Below, one piece after another: positions 1 to 12,858 of a stretch of DNA of 64,000 nucleotides. This stretch comes from Camelus bactrianus (Eukaryota > Chordata > Mammalia > Artiodactyla > Camelidae). Both the position numbers and the translations under genes were made by a program. Position 1 is the first letter of the stretch, and each line of letters starts with the position of its first letter. Under the pieces are notes generated by a model, which was not told the DNA's origin, ran no database searches, and saw only the letters and a program-made list of their open reading frames with translations. The stretch covers positions 40,210,501 to 40,274,500 of the forward strand of contig NC_133558.1 in the NCBI RefSeq assembly GCF_048773025.1, in the 5' to 3' direction.

Positions 1-3000
1 CAGAACACTGTATTCCTTTAGTATGATTATGTTGGAAAAGACCTCTAGGCTCTAATAAAATAACCAGGGCATTCCCAGGACAACTCCAGTACAAACTTCA
101 ATCTAAAGGGTAAGAGATCCTAAGACACACTTTTCCTAGGATTTCTGGTACTAGGGTTTTCATTACTTGAGAACAAACTGATAAGTCAGCCACCAAAGCT
201 TTTTTAGAATTGCCTTGAATGTAACCCAAAGAGCCCATAGATCTATTCACTCCATTGTCTAACTGTAACTTATTTTGTGTCTGTTATGTGCCAGGTTCTT
301 GGTGAACAGCTGATCTGCCTAACTGAATAGTACAACAAACTTGCCTTCTGTCAACGTATGCACTAGAGTCAAATGGACTCAAAGTCTATCTTTCCTGAGA
401 CTCAGGTGTCATAGCAAGGAAAAAACAAGAGCAAAAATCCATCTACTCCCACTTTTCAGCACTCCTGGCACTATATACAAAAGAACTCAACATTAAGAGA
501 CCTTGTTTCATATAATCCATTATTGTCAATATCTTCTTCTAATGAAAGATGGAAAGTTGATACCAGAAACATTTCTATAACTTTATACATTTGCTATTTT
601 TAAGCTTTATTGACTGTATCCTATTTTCAAGATTGTAAAATGACCTGAACCTTTCAAAAGATTCAAAATAAAAAAGCAACTATAGATATCTCATTTATTT
701 TTCATTTAAAAGTATCTTTTCTTCTTCAACTTAAGATTTCCTTTCTTTATGCTTTATTAGTTAAACACACACACACAAACACACAAATACAAATATTTTG
801 AAGCAATATCTGTGTGTATGTTTTGTAATAATGAGAGCAACTTAATTATCCACAGTAATTGAATGAAAATGTTTAATTCTTAAAAAATTGTATTAACTCA
901 AAAGGCAAGTCTTTTTCTTTTACATTATATCTTTTTGACCCAGGGAATGTCATTTAATCATTATTACTCAAGCATATTAGTAATTTATTCTTTGACATTT
1001 AAAATCATATTAATAAAATAATTATTTATTAACTCATGAAAGTGTTTTACGTACCATGAAGTTTCAAATAATATAGTTTTCCTGGAAAGAATATATATTT
1101 TAAAGATAAAATCCCTGTCCAAAGAGGTATTTTGATATTTGATACTCAATCAACAACGCATAAAGTTACTTGGATGTTTATGCATTTTTAAAATGATATT
1201 TTAAGTGGAAACATTGCAGAAACTTGCAGAAGCATTTTCCGTGTTTCTCATTTTAAGAATTTTGAAATTTTTCTATCTAGAGGTAGATGCTTAATTACTG
1301 ATTATTATTCAATCAATATGTTCTTTATACAACCACACACAAAAGTTCACTTTTCCAATTTTCTATCATATGAACCCAGGTATGAATTTCTTTAGCTGGA
1401 AATAATTTTATAAAGCATCAGAAAACTGTTTAAGATCATTTAATGTTACATTAAGATTGGACCACATATCTAAATAAGATGCTGGTGGAAATTAATTCAA
1501 TCTAAGTTTTACATGCTATTAATTAAGTAAATAAAGCATCACGGTAGAGTCTTTTATACATTGTGTATTGTTGTCTATTGTGCTGCACAAAATTTAAGTT
1601 GTGGATTCCACTTTCTTCTATTATTTAAAATTCAAGAATGTCATAAAAATACATATGCCATTCTTTCTAATTAAAAACTATGCATATTTCATTAAGACGT
1701 TCTTATGACTTGCCTGGATTGCATGTTATGACACTCTTAACTGAGAAGGAAAGGCCAAGCAGATGACACAGCACACTTAAACATTATCCTCTGTGGATTT
1801 GCCCACATTAATCATGCTCTTTATGAACCAAGAAGACATTCTATAATATTAGTTATTGTGGCAGTTTGAGAATACTATAAAAAAGTGAATTATTAGGCTT
1901 GCCTATCTTTGGAGAAAAATTATTTTATTCCAATAAGAAGCATAAACACAAAATGATACTGACTTTCCTGTCCGCAGTAACCCCACCCCCACCATCTTAG
2001 CAGGCCCTCTCTTTGGGGGAAAGATTAAATTATCTTATTAGTGCATTTATTATTATCTTTTACACATTCAATTCACCAACCAGTGAAAAGTTGTTCATTG
2101 AGACTGACTACACTTAAAAAGCACAAATAGAAATATATTATAGTTAATCAGTCTATCTACCCACCTGTCTATTTTTTCTCCCTATCTCATCTTTCCTTCT
2201 CTCCCCCCACCCCCACCTTCTCTCTCTCTCATACACATACACAAACCACATTGCCTGTGGGCAGTTCCGTGTCCTTCCCTGGTCCCCTGGAATCATGGGT
2301 TGTTCCAGTTCCCTAGTCTTGCTCTGTAACATTACCCGTTCTTCTATCTGTGAAATCTATTCTCTCTGCACTTGTCTCTTTTACTTAAGGGCATTAAAAC
2401 TCCCTCTTTGTAGGTATACAGATCTTCCCTATTTCTCTGCTGAACCAAAAAAAAAAAAAAAAAAAAAAAAAAGAAATCTAAAATATTAAAAGTCATTTAA
2501 TACCTAGAGCAAAAAAAGTATCTTAAAACAGGAGAAAGTGAATAAAACATTGATGAATATAATATTTGGGAAACTCGAAAGCTGAGAGGTTGGAGAACTG
2601 TACAGCTAACGATGTTAAGATAGATTTCATGTCAATAGGGTAAAGATTAAATGATTTTATGAATAATAGTTAATCTGGAAATGGTTAATAGGATTATGTA
2701 AGCAAAATCAGAAAGGACTGTAAGCCTAACTCATTAGAATAATAGGACAAATTATCCTGGCATTTGTTAGATCAAAGAATAGAGACATGGCTGATGATTA
2801 AAATATCACAGCACAGGATTGCATTATGAATATGGTATTAGACTTACAGCAAAAACACTCCTACAATAAAATCTTCATGGCTTCCAAAATAATATTTTTT
2901 TCTCCTAACTTTCCACGTTTGCCCCTTTAGACCTCTTCTCACAGGCAGATTGTGTTTGCATGGAGTTTATGATTTGCTAATCACTCTTTTTTTTTTTTTA

Positions 3001-3594
3001 ATCAAGTTCTTGTCAGTCTTTAGAGAACATGATTTAATTTGGTCATTTTCATGTTCAGATGTACCTGAAAAGGACTGGCTTACATTCAACTCATTTAAAT
3101 AGAAGTTGTGAAAAATCTGTGGAATAGGAGAACTGTTTTCCAAGCAAAATAATTTAGAACGTACTTGTGATAGCTGGCAGCTTATTTTTTCCATCTAAAT
3201 TTATAGACCTAAATCTGAGTATTAGGCAGACTTTCATTTATTTCACATCCAGCTATGCTTCAAGGATTTGGAATCAATTCTGCATAGTGTGGATCTGAAG
3301 GAAAACATGATCCCTGAGATGTAAGATACAGCAATGACAGTCAATTTAGATTTATAAAGTGAACAGAACAAGAAACATTACAAAATACTATCATGTAAAA
3401 TTGATAATTTTTGCTAATTTTTCAAACACAAAAGTGTTACATACATTGATTTAAAGTGAAGACATACAAACAAATTAAAATATACCAGAAAGTTTTGATG
3501 TATGAGCTGGTGACTATGAGACTGATATTAATAATTTGCATATGGACAATTAAGAATTGACTGGTTGGTAAATTTTATAAAATACTGGAAAAAT
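1..3594. other. AT-rich non-coding flank, left arm
   Basis: AT-rich DNA without a recognisable exon. It holds a CT-rich stretch near 2190-2232 and a poly-A near 2446-2472. Mirror: 24368-27961. Confidence 0.6.
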
Positions 3595-3790
3595 CACAGG
3601 ATTTAGAGTCCGTATTTAGAGACCTGGATTTCAAATTCACTGTCATCACTTACTACCTATGCAACTTCAAGCATTTTGCATCAATTATCTTAACTATCAA
3701 AAACCACACCAAAAGTATACCTACCTCATGAAATAGTTGAATGGGTTAACTAATCTACAATGCATGGCAGCACATTATAATTCCTAAAGC
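3595..3790 (+). repeat. MIR SINE, left arm
   Basis: Ancient tRNA-derived MIR. Recognisable blocks in order: the gagtccg..gacctggatttcaaattc region, cacttactacctatg, and the tacctacctcatgaaatag core. The mirrored copy is 24171-24367. Confidence 0.75.
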
Positions 3791-4069
3791 TTGGTGTAGT
3801 TGTGTCTGGGCTTAAATGTACTTTTCACGCTTCCTCTTCTTTTACCACAATGACATGTCCCCATGTGCATAGGTTTATGTCTCTCTTACTATACAGAACT
3901 ACAGAGGAAATTAATGTACTATTTATTTATTATGTATATGTATATATATCTATATTTGTATCTTTAAATTCACCTTATTTTTAGCTGTTATAAATAAACA
4001 TATATGCATACATGTACACACACAGACATGTATACACACACATGCATTCACACACACAATATAGTCATA

Positions 4070-4345
4070 ATATGCTGAAGAGGTCAACTGTAATTCCTAA
4101 CACAAGCACTAATAAAATACAAAAAAAAAAAAAAAGAAATGGAAATTTTAAAAGAACAAAAATGGCACACTGCAAAATAAAATTAAACACAAAAAGGGAG
4201 TAATAGAAAATTTGAGAATCAAGAAAGGTACAATATTTAGAAAACAATTAAAAAATGACAGAAGTAAATCCTTTCATTTGTGTAATTACTTTAAATATAA
4301 ATGGACTAACTGCTCTAATAAAAAAACTTAGACAAAATGGACACC
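4070..4345 (+). mobile_element. LINE-1 fragment (ORF2 start), left arm
   Basis: Ends with a stretch that translates as ITLNINGLTALIKK, the start of the L1 endonuclease domain (usual form LNVNGLNAPIKR), preceded by A-rich inter-ORF sequence including the A15 tract at 4121-4135. It breaks off exactly where the DNA turns from AT-rich to GC-rich. Confidence 0.7.
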
Positions 4346-4940
4346 CAAGACGGAGGTTATTCATCAACACGAGAAATGAACATCAGCCGAAGATACGTAA
4401 GATGGTCAATGGCAGTTGAAGCCTTTCCTGGAGGAGGGTTGGCAGTTTTATATTACATCTGAGATAATTTCCCTGCATTAGGTGGAGACACAAAGTGTAT
4501 TGCTGTCTTTTAATCGGGAAGCTTAACGTGGTCCACGGTGGCCGACAAGCAGTGGGTTGTGCTGTTCTTGTTCTACGTCAGGTTAGCTAAGCCGTAAGCA
4601 GCTTTCTTAGCGTTCCCTTCCCTTTGTGTGTCTCTAGGTTAGGGTTGTTCAGAAGAGAAGTTTACACCTGTTGGAGAGCAAACTGAAGGAGCCGTCCTTT
4701 GGCTGGGGGGCTGTGCTACAGCCGTGCACGTTGTCACTGCCCTGCACCCTCACGCCGTCAGTGTGGAGAAGCTGCTCCTCCGGCGCCCGCCGGCCTCCAC
4801 AGGGGGTCCAGCCCTGGGCCAGGCAGCTGTGCAGCTCCATCCTGCTGCCACCGGTTTCTTCCACAGGGAGAGACACAGGCTCCAGGTCTTCCTGAAGGCT
4901 TTCAGATGTTATTTAATGGGTTAGATTTCTCCTGCTTAAA
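4346..4940. other. GC-richer non-coding DNA, left arm
   Basis: No repeat or exon recognised. A CpG-containing block lies at about 4670-4880. Mirror: 23021-23616. Confidence 0.45.
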
Positions 4941-5645
4941 AGGTTTTTTTATTGTGGTAAAAGAATAGGATTTGCCCCTAAGAAAGTGTACCATGTCAAA
5001 CCTTTCTACGGGTTTTGGGGACAGTAAATACATTCATAAAGTGCAATCACGACCACCTGTGTCTCCATAACTCTTCCCATCTTTACGTGTGAAACCCTAT
5101 GCCCGTAAACAACAACCCCCCGTTCTCCCCCGGCTGCAGCCACTTCTGTATTTTCTCTTTCTGGGAATGCGGCCACTCCTAATCGCTCACACAAGTGGAA
5201 TCGCACACGATTCACCGTCTTGCCCCTGGCTCACGGTACGCGATCCGATGTCCTCCAGGTGCCCCCGTGCTGTCACACACGTCACAATGTTCTTCTTTCT
5301 TCAGGGGCAGTACTGTTCCATTGTACGCTTAGCCCATATCGTGCTCATCTGTCCATCCACGGAAGGACACTCGAGTTCCTGCCTCGTGGTAGGTATTGTC
5401 AACGGAGCTGCTGTGCAGTGGGTGTTCAAGTGCCTCTTTAAGACCTGTTGTATGTTCGCTCGGGTTTATTCTAAGCAGTGAGATTGCTGCAAGTGTGGTA
5501 GTTGTTTCTGAAATTTCTTTGAGGGGCTTCCAAACTGTTTTGCACAACGGTAATGCCAATTTATGTTCTCACCAACAGTGCACAAGGGTTTCTTTTCTCC
5601 ACATCCACGGACACCACACACGGACAGCAATCCAGGTATTCAAGG
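4940..5645 (-). mobile_element. Old LINE-1 3' end, left arm
   Basis: Antisense L1M-type 3' region: blocks resembling ATTCCATTGTACG, ATCTGTCCATCCACGGAAGG, AGTGAGATTGCTGCAA and CACCAACAGTGCACAAGGG in the usual order. Truncated, no coding capacity. Mirror: 22316-23021. Confidence 0.75.
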
Positions 5646-5649
5646 CTCA

Positions 5650-8238
5650 GACTGGCAGACGTTCCCCTTGGAGGGCGGGAGGAGGGGGGACCTGGTGGGG
5701 GCCCAGGAGCGCAGTGGGGTGGCATCCCAGGGGGTGTGTGTGGGTGTGTGTGTGTGTGTGTGTAAGATGTGGATGGGGGTGCGGGCAGGAGAGGTGCGAC
5801 ACTGACAGGAGTGTGTCGGAGGTCTTGCCCGGGGCAGGGCCCCGAGGGGTCAGGAGCAGCAGGAGGCTGACCTCAGGCTCACACCGGTGCTGACACAGGG
5901 GCTCAAGGGAAGGCGTCGGCCACTTCGCTTCCAGGGGCCCAGGAGGGGTTGTGCATGGGGGACGCGCTGTGGCCTGGTGTTGCCCCAGGGTCAGGACGGG
6001 GCCCTCAGGCCTGGTGGGGGGCAGCTGTTCTGGGACTGATGCTCCTCAGGGACCCGTGGGGCCAGCCCGGTATCGACCGGCCTGGTGTCCCCGTGGGAAT
6101 GTCTGGCTGGAGGCAGATCCGTGGTCCAGGGGATGGAGGTGAGGGGCAGGGCCTGGGACCGGGCAGGCTGCAGGGACCATTGGCAGGTTCAGCTTGTTGG
6201 TTAGGTGTTCCGTCCAAGGGAAATTGCGAGTGGGGGAGACCCCCAGGATGGTTTCCGGAGCCCCGATAGAGCCCTGGAGGCAGAGGGTGCCCAGTGTCCT
6301 CACGCCTGGCAGGGTCCCTGAGGGCCGGCGATGCGCCTGGACCCGGCTGCCCGCCCCCATGGCCTCACCGTCTTCGGTGTAGAGCACAGTGGGGCAAGTT
6401 GTCCCTTTCCTGCATAAAATTCTCTGTCTTCCTCTGTCTCTCTGTCTGTCTGTCTGTCTGCCTGTCCCCCACAGGAAGCCGGAATGGCCCTTTCCAACGG
6501 CCCTAGGGTGCTGTGGCTTTACTGACAGACACTCAGTGCTGGTCCCTGCTCCCCTCCAGGAGCCTGTCCTGCTGGCCTCCCCTGGGGCCGTAGAGCCAGA
6601 CTCGGCACATTGATTTCGCCCCCCCTTCCCTGACACACTGAAAGGCTCACACAGACACTTGGACAATGTCCAGCCGCCCAGGGCCGCGTCCCGTGGGTGA
6701 CTGAGCTCTCCTGAACTGCTGACCTGGATCGCCCAGCAGAGCCAGCCCCGACCAGGCGCTGGCCTCCATTTCCTGGAGCGTTTCCTGCGAAGGGCAGACA
6801 GCTGTGACTCCTGGGACTTGAGACTGTTCCTTTGAGATGGAACCACCAGGAGGGACTGGAGCTCAGGGTCTGGCCTCCCGGGAGGACCGAGTCCTGACTC
6901 CGTCCCTGCACCCTTGGCAGCCGGTGGGCACAGTGGCCTTCACGCTCCTCGACCTGGGACGTGCTGCTCCAGGACGGGAGACAATAATTTCTGTGGTTCC
7001 AACCCGACTGTGGTGTGTGTTACAGCAGCCGTGCTGACCAGGCGTCCGACACCTGGGACTTGCTGCTGACTCCGCGCCCCCAGGGAACCCCAGGGATGGG
7101 TGTGGTGGGGGGAGAGCTGGGGCCTGGGGCTGGGAGGGTGTGGAGGGCGGCCAGGCTGTGGAGTCACCAGGGGAGGGGCCGCAACATAGAGCGATTCCCA
7201 GAGAGCTATGGAATGGTAAAGGATGCTTTATTGTCTGAACAACCCAAAACATGACAAGCCAGAGTCTCCCAACAAAAAACCCAAACCAAAGATAAACAGC
7301 GCAGAAAGTTCGTGGGCTCCAGACGTTTAGAAAGGATGCACAGCTTCCCAAGCCAGGCCTGCCGTGACCCCTGGCTGTAGCGCGCCCCCCATCCCCTGCC
7401 ACCACCCGGCAGTGGGGCCTGCCCCTCCCCATCCAGGGACAAGACAGGAGAGGCCCAGGGGTCTCGGGCCGGGACGCCAGGCTGTCGGGCTCCCTCCTCC
7501 CGGGGCCCGCCTCTCACCCCACCGCCCAGTGCAGGGGAGCTCCTGCTGAAGGTGTCTCAGGCCGCTGGCCACAGGGCAGGCTGGCTGCGGCCACTGCCCT
7601 GTTTTGCCAGTGTCCCTCTTGCTCTATCCAGCGAGGCTGTGTCCTGCCCGTGGGGGACCCGGTCACCAGGCCCGTCTCTGGGAAGCTGGAGTGGGGAGAC
7701 CTCACCCCCTTCCTGGCAGGCCTGGCTCCTGTAGGGGCCATGGGCCCGGGCCCTTCTCAGAGCTGAGTACTTGGCTGACCGTTGATGGCACATCCAAAAG
7801 CCTCCCTGCTGTGAGACGTTGGCCAGGGCTGCGTATGTTCCCACCAAGGATCTGACACAGGCGCCTCCCCTTGGGGACCCTGCTTGATGACCAACCTGAT
7901 GGTGTCCACAGAGCAATCCCTGCCCACTGCCCCGGGATGCCAGCCTCCTGTTCATCCAAGGGAACCCCAGGGTGCCCCGGGCACTCCCGGTGAGGACAGG
8001 CAGACCCCTCGGCTCAGGTTGGTGGTAGCACCTGCTGTCCACTTGGTCCCCTGAAGGTGGGCAGGGTGCAGGGTGTGGTCGGTGGTGGCCGTGAGGTCGG
8101 AGGATGGAGGTGCGGGTGAGCACGGCCGAGAGATCAGAGCTGGCAAGGCAGCGGGCGGCGTAGTGGCTGAGCAGCTCGGAGTGATGAACGGGGTACCTCT
8201 GGGGTCTGGGGTGGCCGTGGACACCCCCAGAGGGCACG
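5650..8238 (-). other. IGHG 3' flank, left arm
   Basis: Mirror of 19723-22311: membrane 3' UTR, then GC-rich non-coding DNA with a (GT)n tract at 5733-5763 and a (CTGT)n tract near 6437-6461. No gene seen. Confidence 0.6.
7227..7232 (-). terminator. Membrane-form poly(A) signal, left copy
   Basis: AATAAA on the minus strand about 1 kb past the M2 stop; mirror of 20729-20734. Confidence 0.7.
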
Positions 8239-8322
8239 CTAGGCCCCCTGCCCGATCACGTTTCTGTGGTCTGGGACGATCGTCCGCTTCAGCTCCACCA
8301 CCGAGGAGGAGATCCACTTCAC
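8239..8322 (-). CDS. IGHG membrane exon M2, left copy
   Basis: 84-bp M2 coding part, mirror of 19639-19722, ending in TAG. It encodes the short cytoplasmic tail with His at the usual Tyr position. Confidence 0.85.
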   Translation of the reverse strand: MKWISSSVVELKRTIVPDHRNVIGQGA

Positions 8323-8687
8323 CTGCAGGGACGGCGGGTGTGGGCACAGCCGGGGCCCTCGTGCCAGCTGCCCGCAAGGACCTGGCCTCCCAGCCCGGGG
8401 ACTGCCGGCCGCGAGAGTGCTCAGGTGGGGTGGCGTGAGGACTCCATGGGCACAGCCAGGGACAGGGAGGTCCCGACAGGGACAGAGAGAGACAGTGAGA
8501 GAACAGAATGAACTGGAGAGACAGAGGACAGACAGTGGACGGAAAGGACAAGAGGGGAGAGTGAGGAGACAGTGACGGGACTGTGAGGGGACAGGGAGGG
8601 ACATGGAGGAACAGGGAGTGGACAGGGAAGGGGCACTGTGCGGGCGCTGTGTGGGGACAGCAGGGACAGCTGGCCTGGCCCGCCCAC

Positions 8688-8821
8688 CTTGAAGAGGGTC
8701 ACTGTGGCGCTGTAGCACACGCTGAGCAGGAAGAGGGTGATGAAGATGGAGATGGTGGTCCACAGCCCGTCCAGCTCCCCGCTCTGGGCCTCGGCACAGC
8801 TCTCCTCCTCCAGGAGTGGCT
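8688..8821 (-). CDS. IGHG membrane exon M1, left copy
   Basis: 134-bp M1 exon, mirror of 19140-19273, encoding the acidic linker and transmembrane segment in its own frame. Confidence 0.85.
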
Positions 8822-10130
8822 CTGGACAGGGACGGGGTGGTCAGCTCTGTGGCTGCCCGTCACGTGCCAGGGCAGCGTCAGTGGTGCCTGGGGATGGGTC
8901 CCTCTGTGACAGGGTGGGTGGGGCACTAGGATCCCCTTGGGGGGCTGGATCAATGGTTCCCTGAGGTCAATCCCTGGGCACCGACCTCGTGTCCCCCATT
9001 TCTCCCGCTTGGGCCTCAGTCTTGGCCGGACTCCTTGGGCCCAGATCTCGGCCTGGCCAGTGGGTGTCCCTCATCCTCTCCTCTGCGGTGCCTTTCATGG
9101 GGTCCTCTGGGGAGAGGGTGCCCTGACCCCTGCCTTCCCTCCCACCGGAGGCCAGGCCTAGACGGCAGGGGCCTGCAGAGCAGGTCTGTGGTGGGTCCTA
9201 CTGCAGGGAAGGGCGGAGGCAACCTTGGGGTGTCCCTGTGTGCCCGAGGGGGTGGGGTGGGCGTGCTAGGGACCAGTGGGGTGTTGGGTCTCTGTCTGTT
9301 GAGGCGGGGGTGCGGGTGTCCTGGGGAGAGGAGGGGTGGGGGTCTGAGCTGGCCAGTGTGGTCAGAGTGTGGTCAGTGCTGCTGGGGCTTTGACGAGTGG
9401 GGACCAAGCTGGTGTCCACAGAGGGTTCATGAGACCCGGCTCCAGGCTCTGGTCTGGCCCCGGGCAGGTACCCCGTTGAGGACCCAGTGAGCAAGGCTGG
9501 CTTGTGTGCACTTGTGTGGTTGTGCCCTTGTGTGCAGTTGCACAGGCACGTGCGTGTGCGTGAGTCTGCAGGTGGACGAGGGGTGTGCAGGCTGGTGTGC
9601 TCCATGAGAGGGCTTGTTTCCTGTGAGCCTGGGTGAGTGTCCCCTCGAGGTTACAGATCTGGCCCCGAGCACCTCACCTGCGGGAAGGTAGGGCCTGATC
9701 TCCGTGTGACCTGGGAGCAGGAGGCCTGTGCCCCCATCGCAGGCCAGGCGTGGCTCCCATGTTGACAGGGTGTCAGCACGTGGACCCTCGAGGCCCCGGG
9801 GACGGGAACTGCGGGGACTAGGACCTGCCACTGTCCCACAGTTGGGCTTGGACAGAGGTGGGAAGAACCGTGCACTCATTTCCGTGAGGGTCCCTGGGAG
9901 GCTCTACACACTGCAGCCTGTGTAGGTGCTGGCCGGACCCTGGACCCTGGGGAGCTGCTGCCTCTGGCAGAGCCCCCTCTCTGGCCTCGGGCTGCTGCCT
10001 GCCTCCGTTGGCACCAAGTTTGTCCTCAGAGCCTGGCCTGCCCCCGCCTCCCGCAGGCCCGGCGAGCGCTGGAGCTCTGCACGGAAAGAACCATGACAGT
10101 GTTGCAGGGCCCCAGGGAGGTACTGGGTGT

Positions 10131-10136
10131 TTTATT
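10131..10136 (-). terminator. Secreted-form poly(A) signal, left copy
   Basis: AATAAA on the minus strand, about 90 bases past the CH3 stop; mirror of 17825-17830. Confidence 0.8.
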
Positions 10137-10226
10137 TCATGCTGGCCCGGGAGGTATGTACACAGGGGTGGGGCTCAGGCGTCCCCGCGGGACCCTGAGA
10201 GCCTCGGGGAGGGGGGTGAGGCTCAT

Positions 10227-10552
10227 TTACCCGGAGACTGGGAGATGGATTTCTGGGTGGAGTGATCTGTGTAGAGCCTCGTGCATCACCACACAGGTGA
10301 AGCCTTCTCCCCGCTGCCACGTGTTCTTTCCCACCGAGAGCTTGCTGTGGAGGAAGTAGGTCCCGTCGTTGTCCGGCTGGGGCAGCGTGGTGGCGTAGGC
10401 GCCCTCTGACTCCGGCCGCCCGTTCCTCTGCCACTCAGCGTCGATGTCAGGTGGGTAGAAGCCTTTGATCAGGCAGGTTACGCCCACGGTGTCCTTGGCC
10501 AGGTCTTCCTGGTGTGGGGCCAGGGTGTACACCTGCGGCTCCCGGGCCTGCC
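10227..10552 (-). CDS. IGHG CH3 exon with shifted end, left copy
   Basis: Mirror of 17409-17734. The coordinates end at the stop reached in the shifted frame. The family stop lies four bases further (10223-10225). Confidence 0.85.
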
Positions 10553-10635
10553 CTGTGGGGACAGGTGTGTCTGCGAGCATGGCGGTCACTCCGAGCAGCC
10601 CCACAGGACCCTCCCACGCCCGTTGTCCCTCCCAC

Positions 10636-10965
10636 CTTTGGCCTTGGAGATGGTCCTCTCGATGGGGGCCGGGGGAGCTTTGTTGTTGACCTTGCACTTG
10701 AACGCCTTCCCCGTCAGCCAGTCCTGGTGCTGGGTGGGCAGGACGCTGACCACGCGGTACGTGCTGTTGAACTGTTCCTCCTTTGGCTTTGTCTCCGCCG
10801 TGTGTACCTCTGTGTCACCCACGGAGCAGCTGAACTCGATCTCAGGGTCTTCCTTGCCCACGTCCACCACAAGGCACGTGACCTCAGGCGTTCGGGTGAT
10901 GGACAGGATGTCCTTGGGTTTCGGGGGGAAGATGAAGACCTTGGGCCCTCCAAGGAGCTCAGGGG
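10636..10965 (-). CDS. IGHG CH2 exon, left copy
   Basis: 330-bp CH2 exon, mirror of 16996-17325. It has the N-glycosylation site in EEQFNSTYR and carries the same Trp-to-Cys change. Confidence 0.88.
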
Positions 10966-11092
10966 CTGGTGGGGGAAACAAGATGTGGGTCAGCACCTGG
11001 ACGGGCCTCCTGTAGGGCACGTTTCCCTCATCAGGCGGGGCCTGGTGTCTGGTCACTTCCTTGCGATGGAGGGTGTAGCCTGGCTCCCTTAC

Positions 11093-11137
11093 CTGGGCAT
11101 TTGGGACACTGGGAGCTGGGGTCTTCGCTGTGGAGCG
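11093..11137 (-). CDS. IGHG hinge exon, left copy
   Basis: 45-bp hinge exon, mirror of 16824-16868, encoding the gamma-2c-type hinge ending CPKCP. Confidence 0.85.
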
Positions 11138-11455
11138 CTGCAGAGAGAGCAGATGGGGGGTTCCTGTGGGCGGGAGATGGCCCTGGGTGGAGTTTAGGTC
11201 AGGGACAGGTTGTGGAAGGTGCACATCGGCACCAGTTCTGTGGGTTAGAGTTGTCCAGCCTGTGCCCAACTTGAACCTGGTGGAAACACCCAGAGGACCC
11301 CTCACATGGCCTGGGAGGCCTTCAGGTGAGGTGACCGCATCTCCTCTGATACCTTGGGCAGAGGTCACCATCCTGGCATGTGGTTCGAGCCGGGAGGAGG
11401 GCTGACCTCGGTCCTGTCTGGGAGTGGACGCCCTCCCTGAGGCCTGTCCTCTTAC

Positions 11456-11749
11456 CCACATGCTTGTCCGCCTTGGTGCTGCTGACCGGGTGGGCTACGT
11501 TGCAGATGAAGGTCTTGCCGGCCGAGCTGCTGGCGGGCATGGTCGCCAAGCTGCTGAGGGAGTAGAGCCCCGAGGACATGAGAATGGACGGGAAGGTGTG
11601 GATGCCGCTGGACAGGGCGCCCGAGTTCCAGGTCACCGTCACCGGCTCAGGGATGTAGCCCCTGACCAGGCAGCCGAAGGGCACCGTGGAGCCAGGAGCG
11701 TCCCCGCATCCAGCAGTCGGAGGATAGACCGATGGGGCCTTGGTGGAGG
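11456..11749 (-). CDS. IGHG CH1 exon, left copy
   Basis: 294-bp CH1 exon, mirror of 16212-16505, with intact acceptor AG and intact donor GT. See the right copy for residues. Confidence 0.88.
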
Positions 11750-12858
11750 CTGCAAGAAAGTAGGCCGTGTGACCACCGGGGCTTCACCCCTGGGAGGGTC
11801 CGGGCAGGGTGTCACGTGCCCAGGTCTGGGCACCCCTGAGCCCAGCACCCACATGCTTCCAGAATGCCTGCAAACCAGCTGGCCGGCAGGGCCCTCACCA
11901 CCTGGGGCCTCGTGCCTCTGCGGCTGTGGGTCAGAGCTGGGTGATCACCTGGGTGAGAGCCCCCCAGGTCCCTAACCTCCTGCAAGTGCCTGGCCTGACT
12001 GAGCCCTGTGTCTGGGTCCTGACCAGTGCTGCCTGCTCCCGGCCAGCGTCCGCTGGTCCCCTGAGCTCACCGTCCTGCTGCCCCAGCCCGGCCCTGCCCT
12101 GGGTGAGCGGGCCTCTCCTTGGCGTGGTGGGCCTCCACCACCCAGAAGCCTGCTCGTGGCCCCTTGCCTGGCCTGCTCTTTGCCCTCCGGGCCCGTGTCG
12201 ACTGGGTCAGCTCTGCAGCCAGAGCACCTGGGCCCTGGGCCCTGGGCCCTGGCCCCCCTGGACCCTGTCCCTGCAGGCCTCCTCCTCGGCCCCTCCCCTT
12301 TCATCCCTGTGGCCTCAGCCCGGCTGCGACACTCTGCCTTGGGGAGCTCCGGTCCCTCTTCTGGACCTCCAGCTGCAGCCCCTCGGCTCACTTCCCCCTC
12401 CCACCAGGGCCTCTGACCCCACCCCAGCTCGTGGCTCTCAGGTCCCTGCTTTCCTTCTGCCCTTGTCCTTCCTCAGTCCAGCTCATCCTTCAGCACAGTT
12501 TGGAGCCCCACACTGCCCCCACCTTCCTCTCCTGTTTGGTGCCAGCAGCCCGGGCCCATCCCTGGCCGGGCCTGTCTCCTCTCACCCTGACCCTTGTGCT
12601 CTGCTCCGGCTGGCAGCCCAGCTCAGGCCCTGAATGAGCCCTGCGTTTTCCTTCCCTCTGCTGGGTCCAGGGTCTGTTTCACCCCACCAGGCTATAGCAT
12701 GTCCACCCCTCCTTTCCCATCCCACCACGGGCCCTTGAGCCCAAGGACTGGGGCCCATCGGGTCCCCTCGGGGTGACCCCTCTCCTTCATTCCCACAGAA
12801 CTCCCTTGCCAGGGAGGTCTCTCCACCCCAGCACGCCATCCGGCCAGCCCCTCAGGGG

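Larger units (their letters stand above)
8239..11749 (-). pseudogene. IGHG (gamma-2c-like) constant gene, left copy
   Basis: Complete immunoglobulin gamma heavy-chain constant gene on the minus strand, exons CH1-hinge-CH2-CH3-M1-M2, a mirror image of the plus-strand copy at 16212-19722. Sequence and lesions are identical: +1 shift near the CH3 end, Trp to Cys in CH2, Tyr to His in the tail. Going upstream from CH1 the arm ends after about 1.1 kb and the DNA becomes S-gamma repeat in the wrong orientation (C-rich on this gene's sense strand). This copy therefore could not take part in ordinary deletional class switching as drawn. It is either a recent inverted duplicate or an assembly duplicate of the right copy. 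Confidence 0.85.
1..12858. repeat. Left arm of ~12.86-kb palindrome
   Basis: This stretch is the reverse complement of 15103-27961. Paired positions sum to 27962 at the outer end and 27961 from about 4.2 kb inward. The change of one is explained by a poly-A of 15 (4121-4135) against a poly-T of 16 in the other arm. The only substitution I noticed is at 270 (paired with 27692). The arm reaches the window edge, so it may continue outside. It contains AT-rich DNA, a MIR, L1 fragments and a full IGHG constant gene on the minus strand. Base-by-base comparison of the whole arm was not done; identity is judged from spot checks and from mirrored open frames that translate identically. Confidence 0.97.

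Noticed and set aside
5396-6846. Frames of 165-266 codons in the left-arm 3' flank and their mirrors
   Set aside because: Low-complexity GC-rich translation, no splice or domain support, and both strands open at once.
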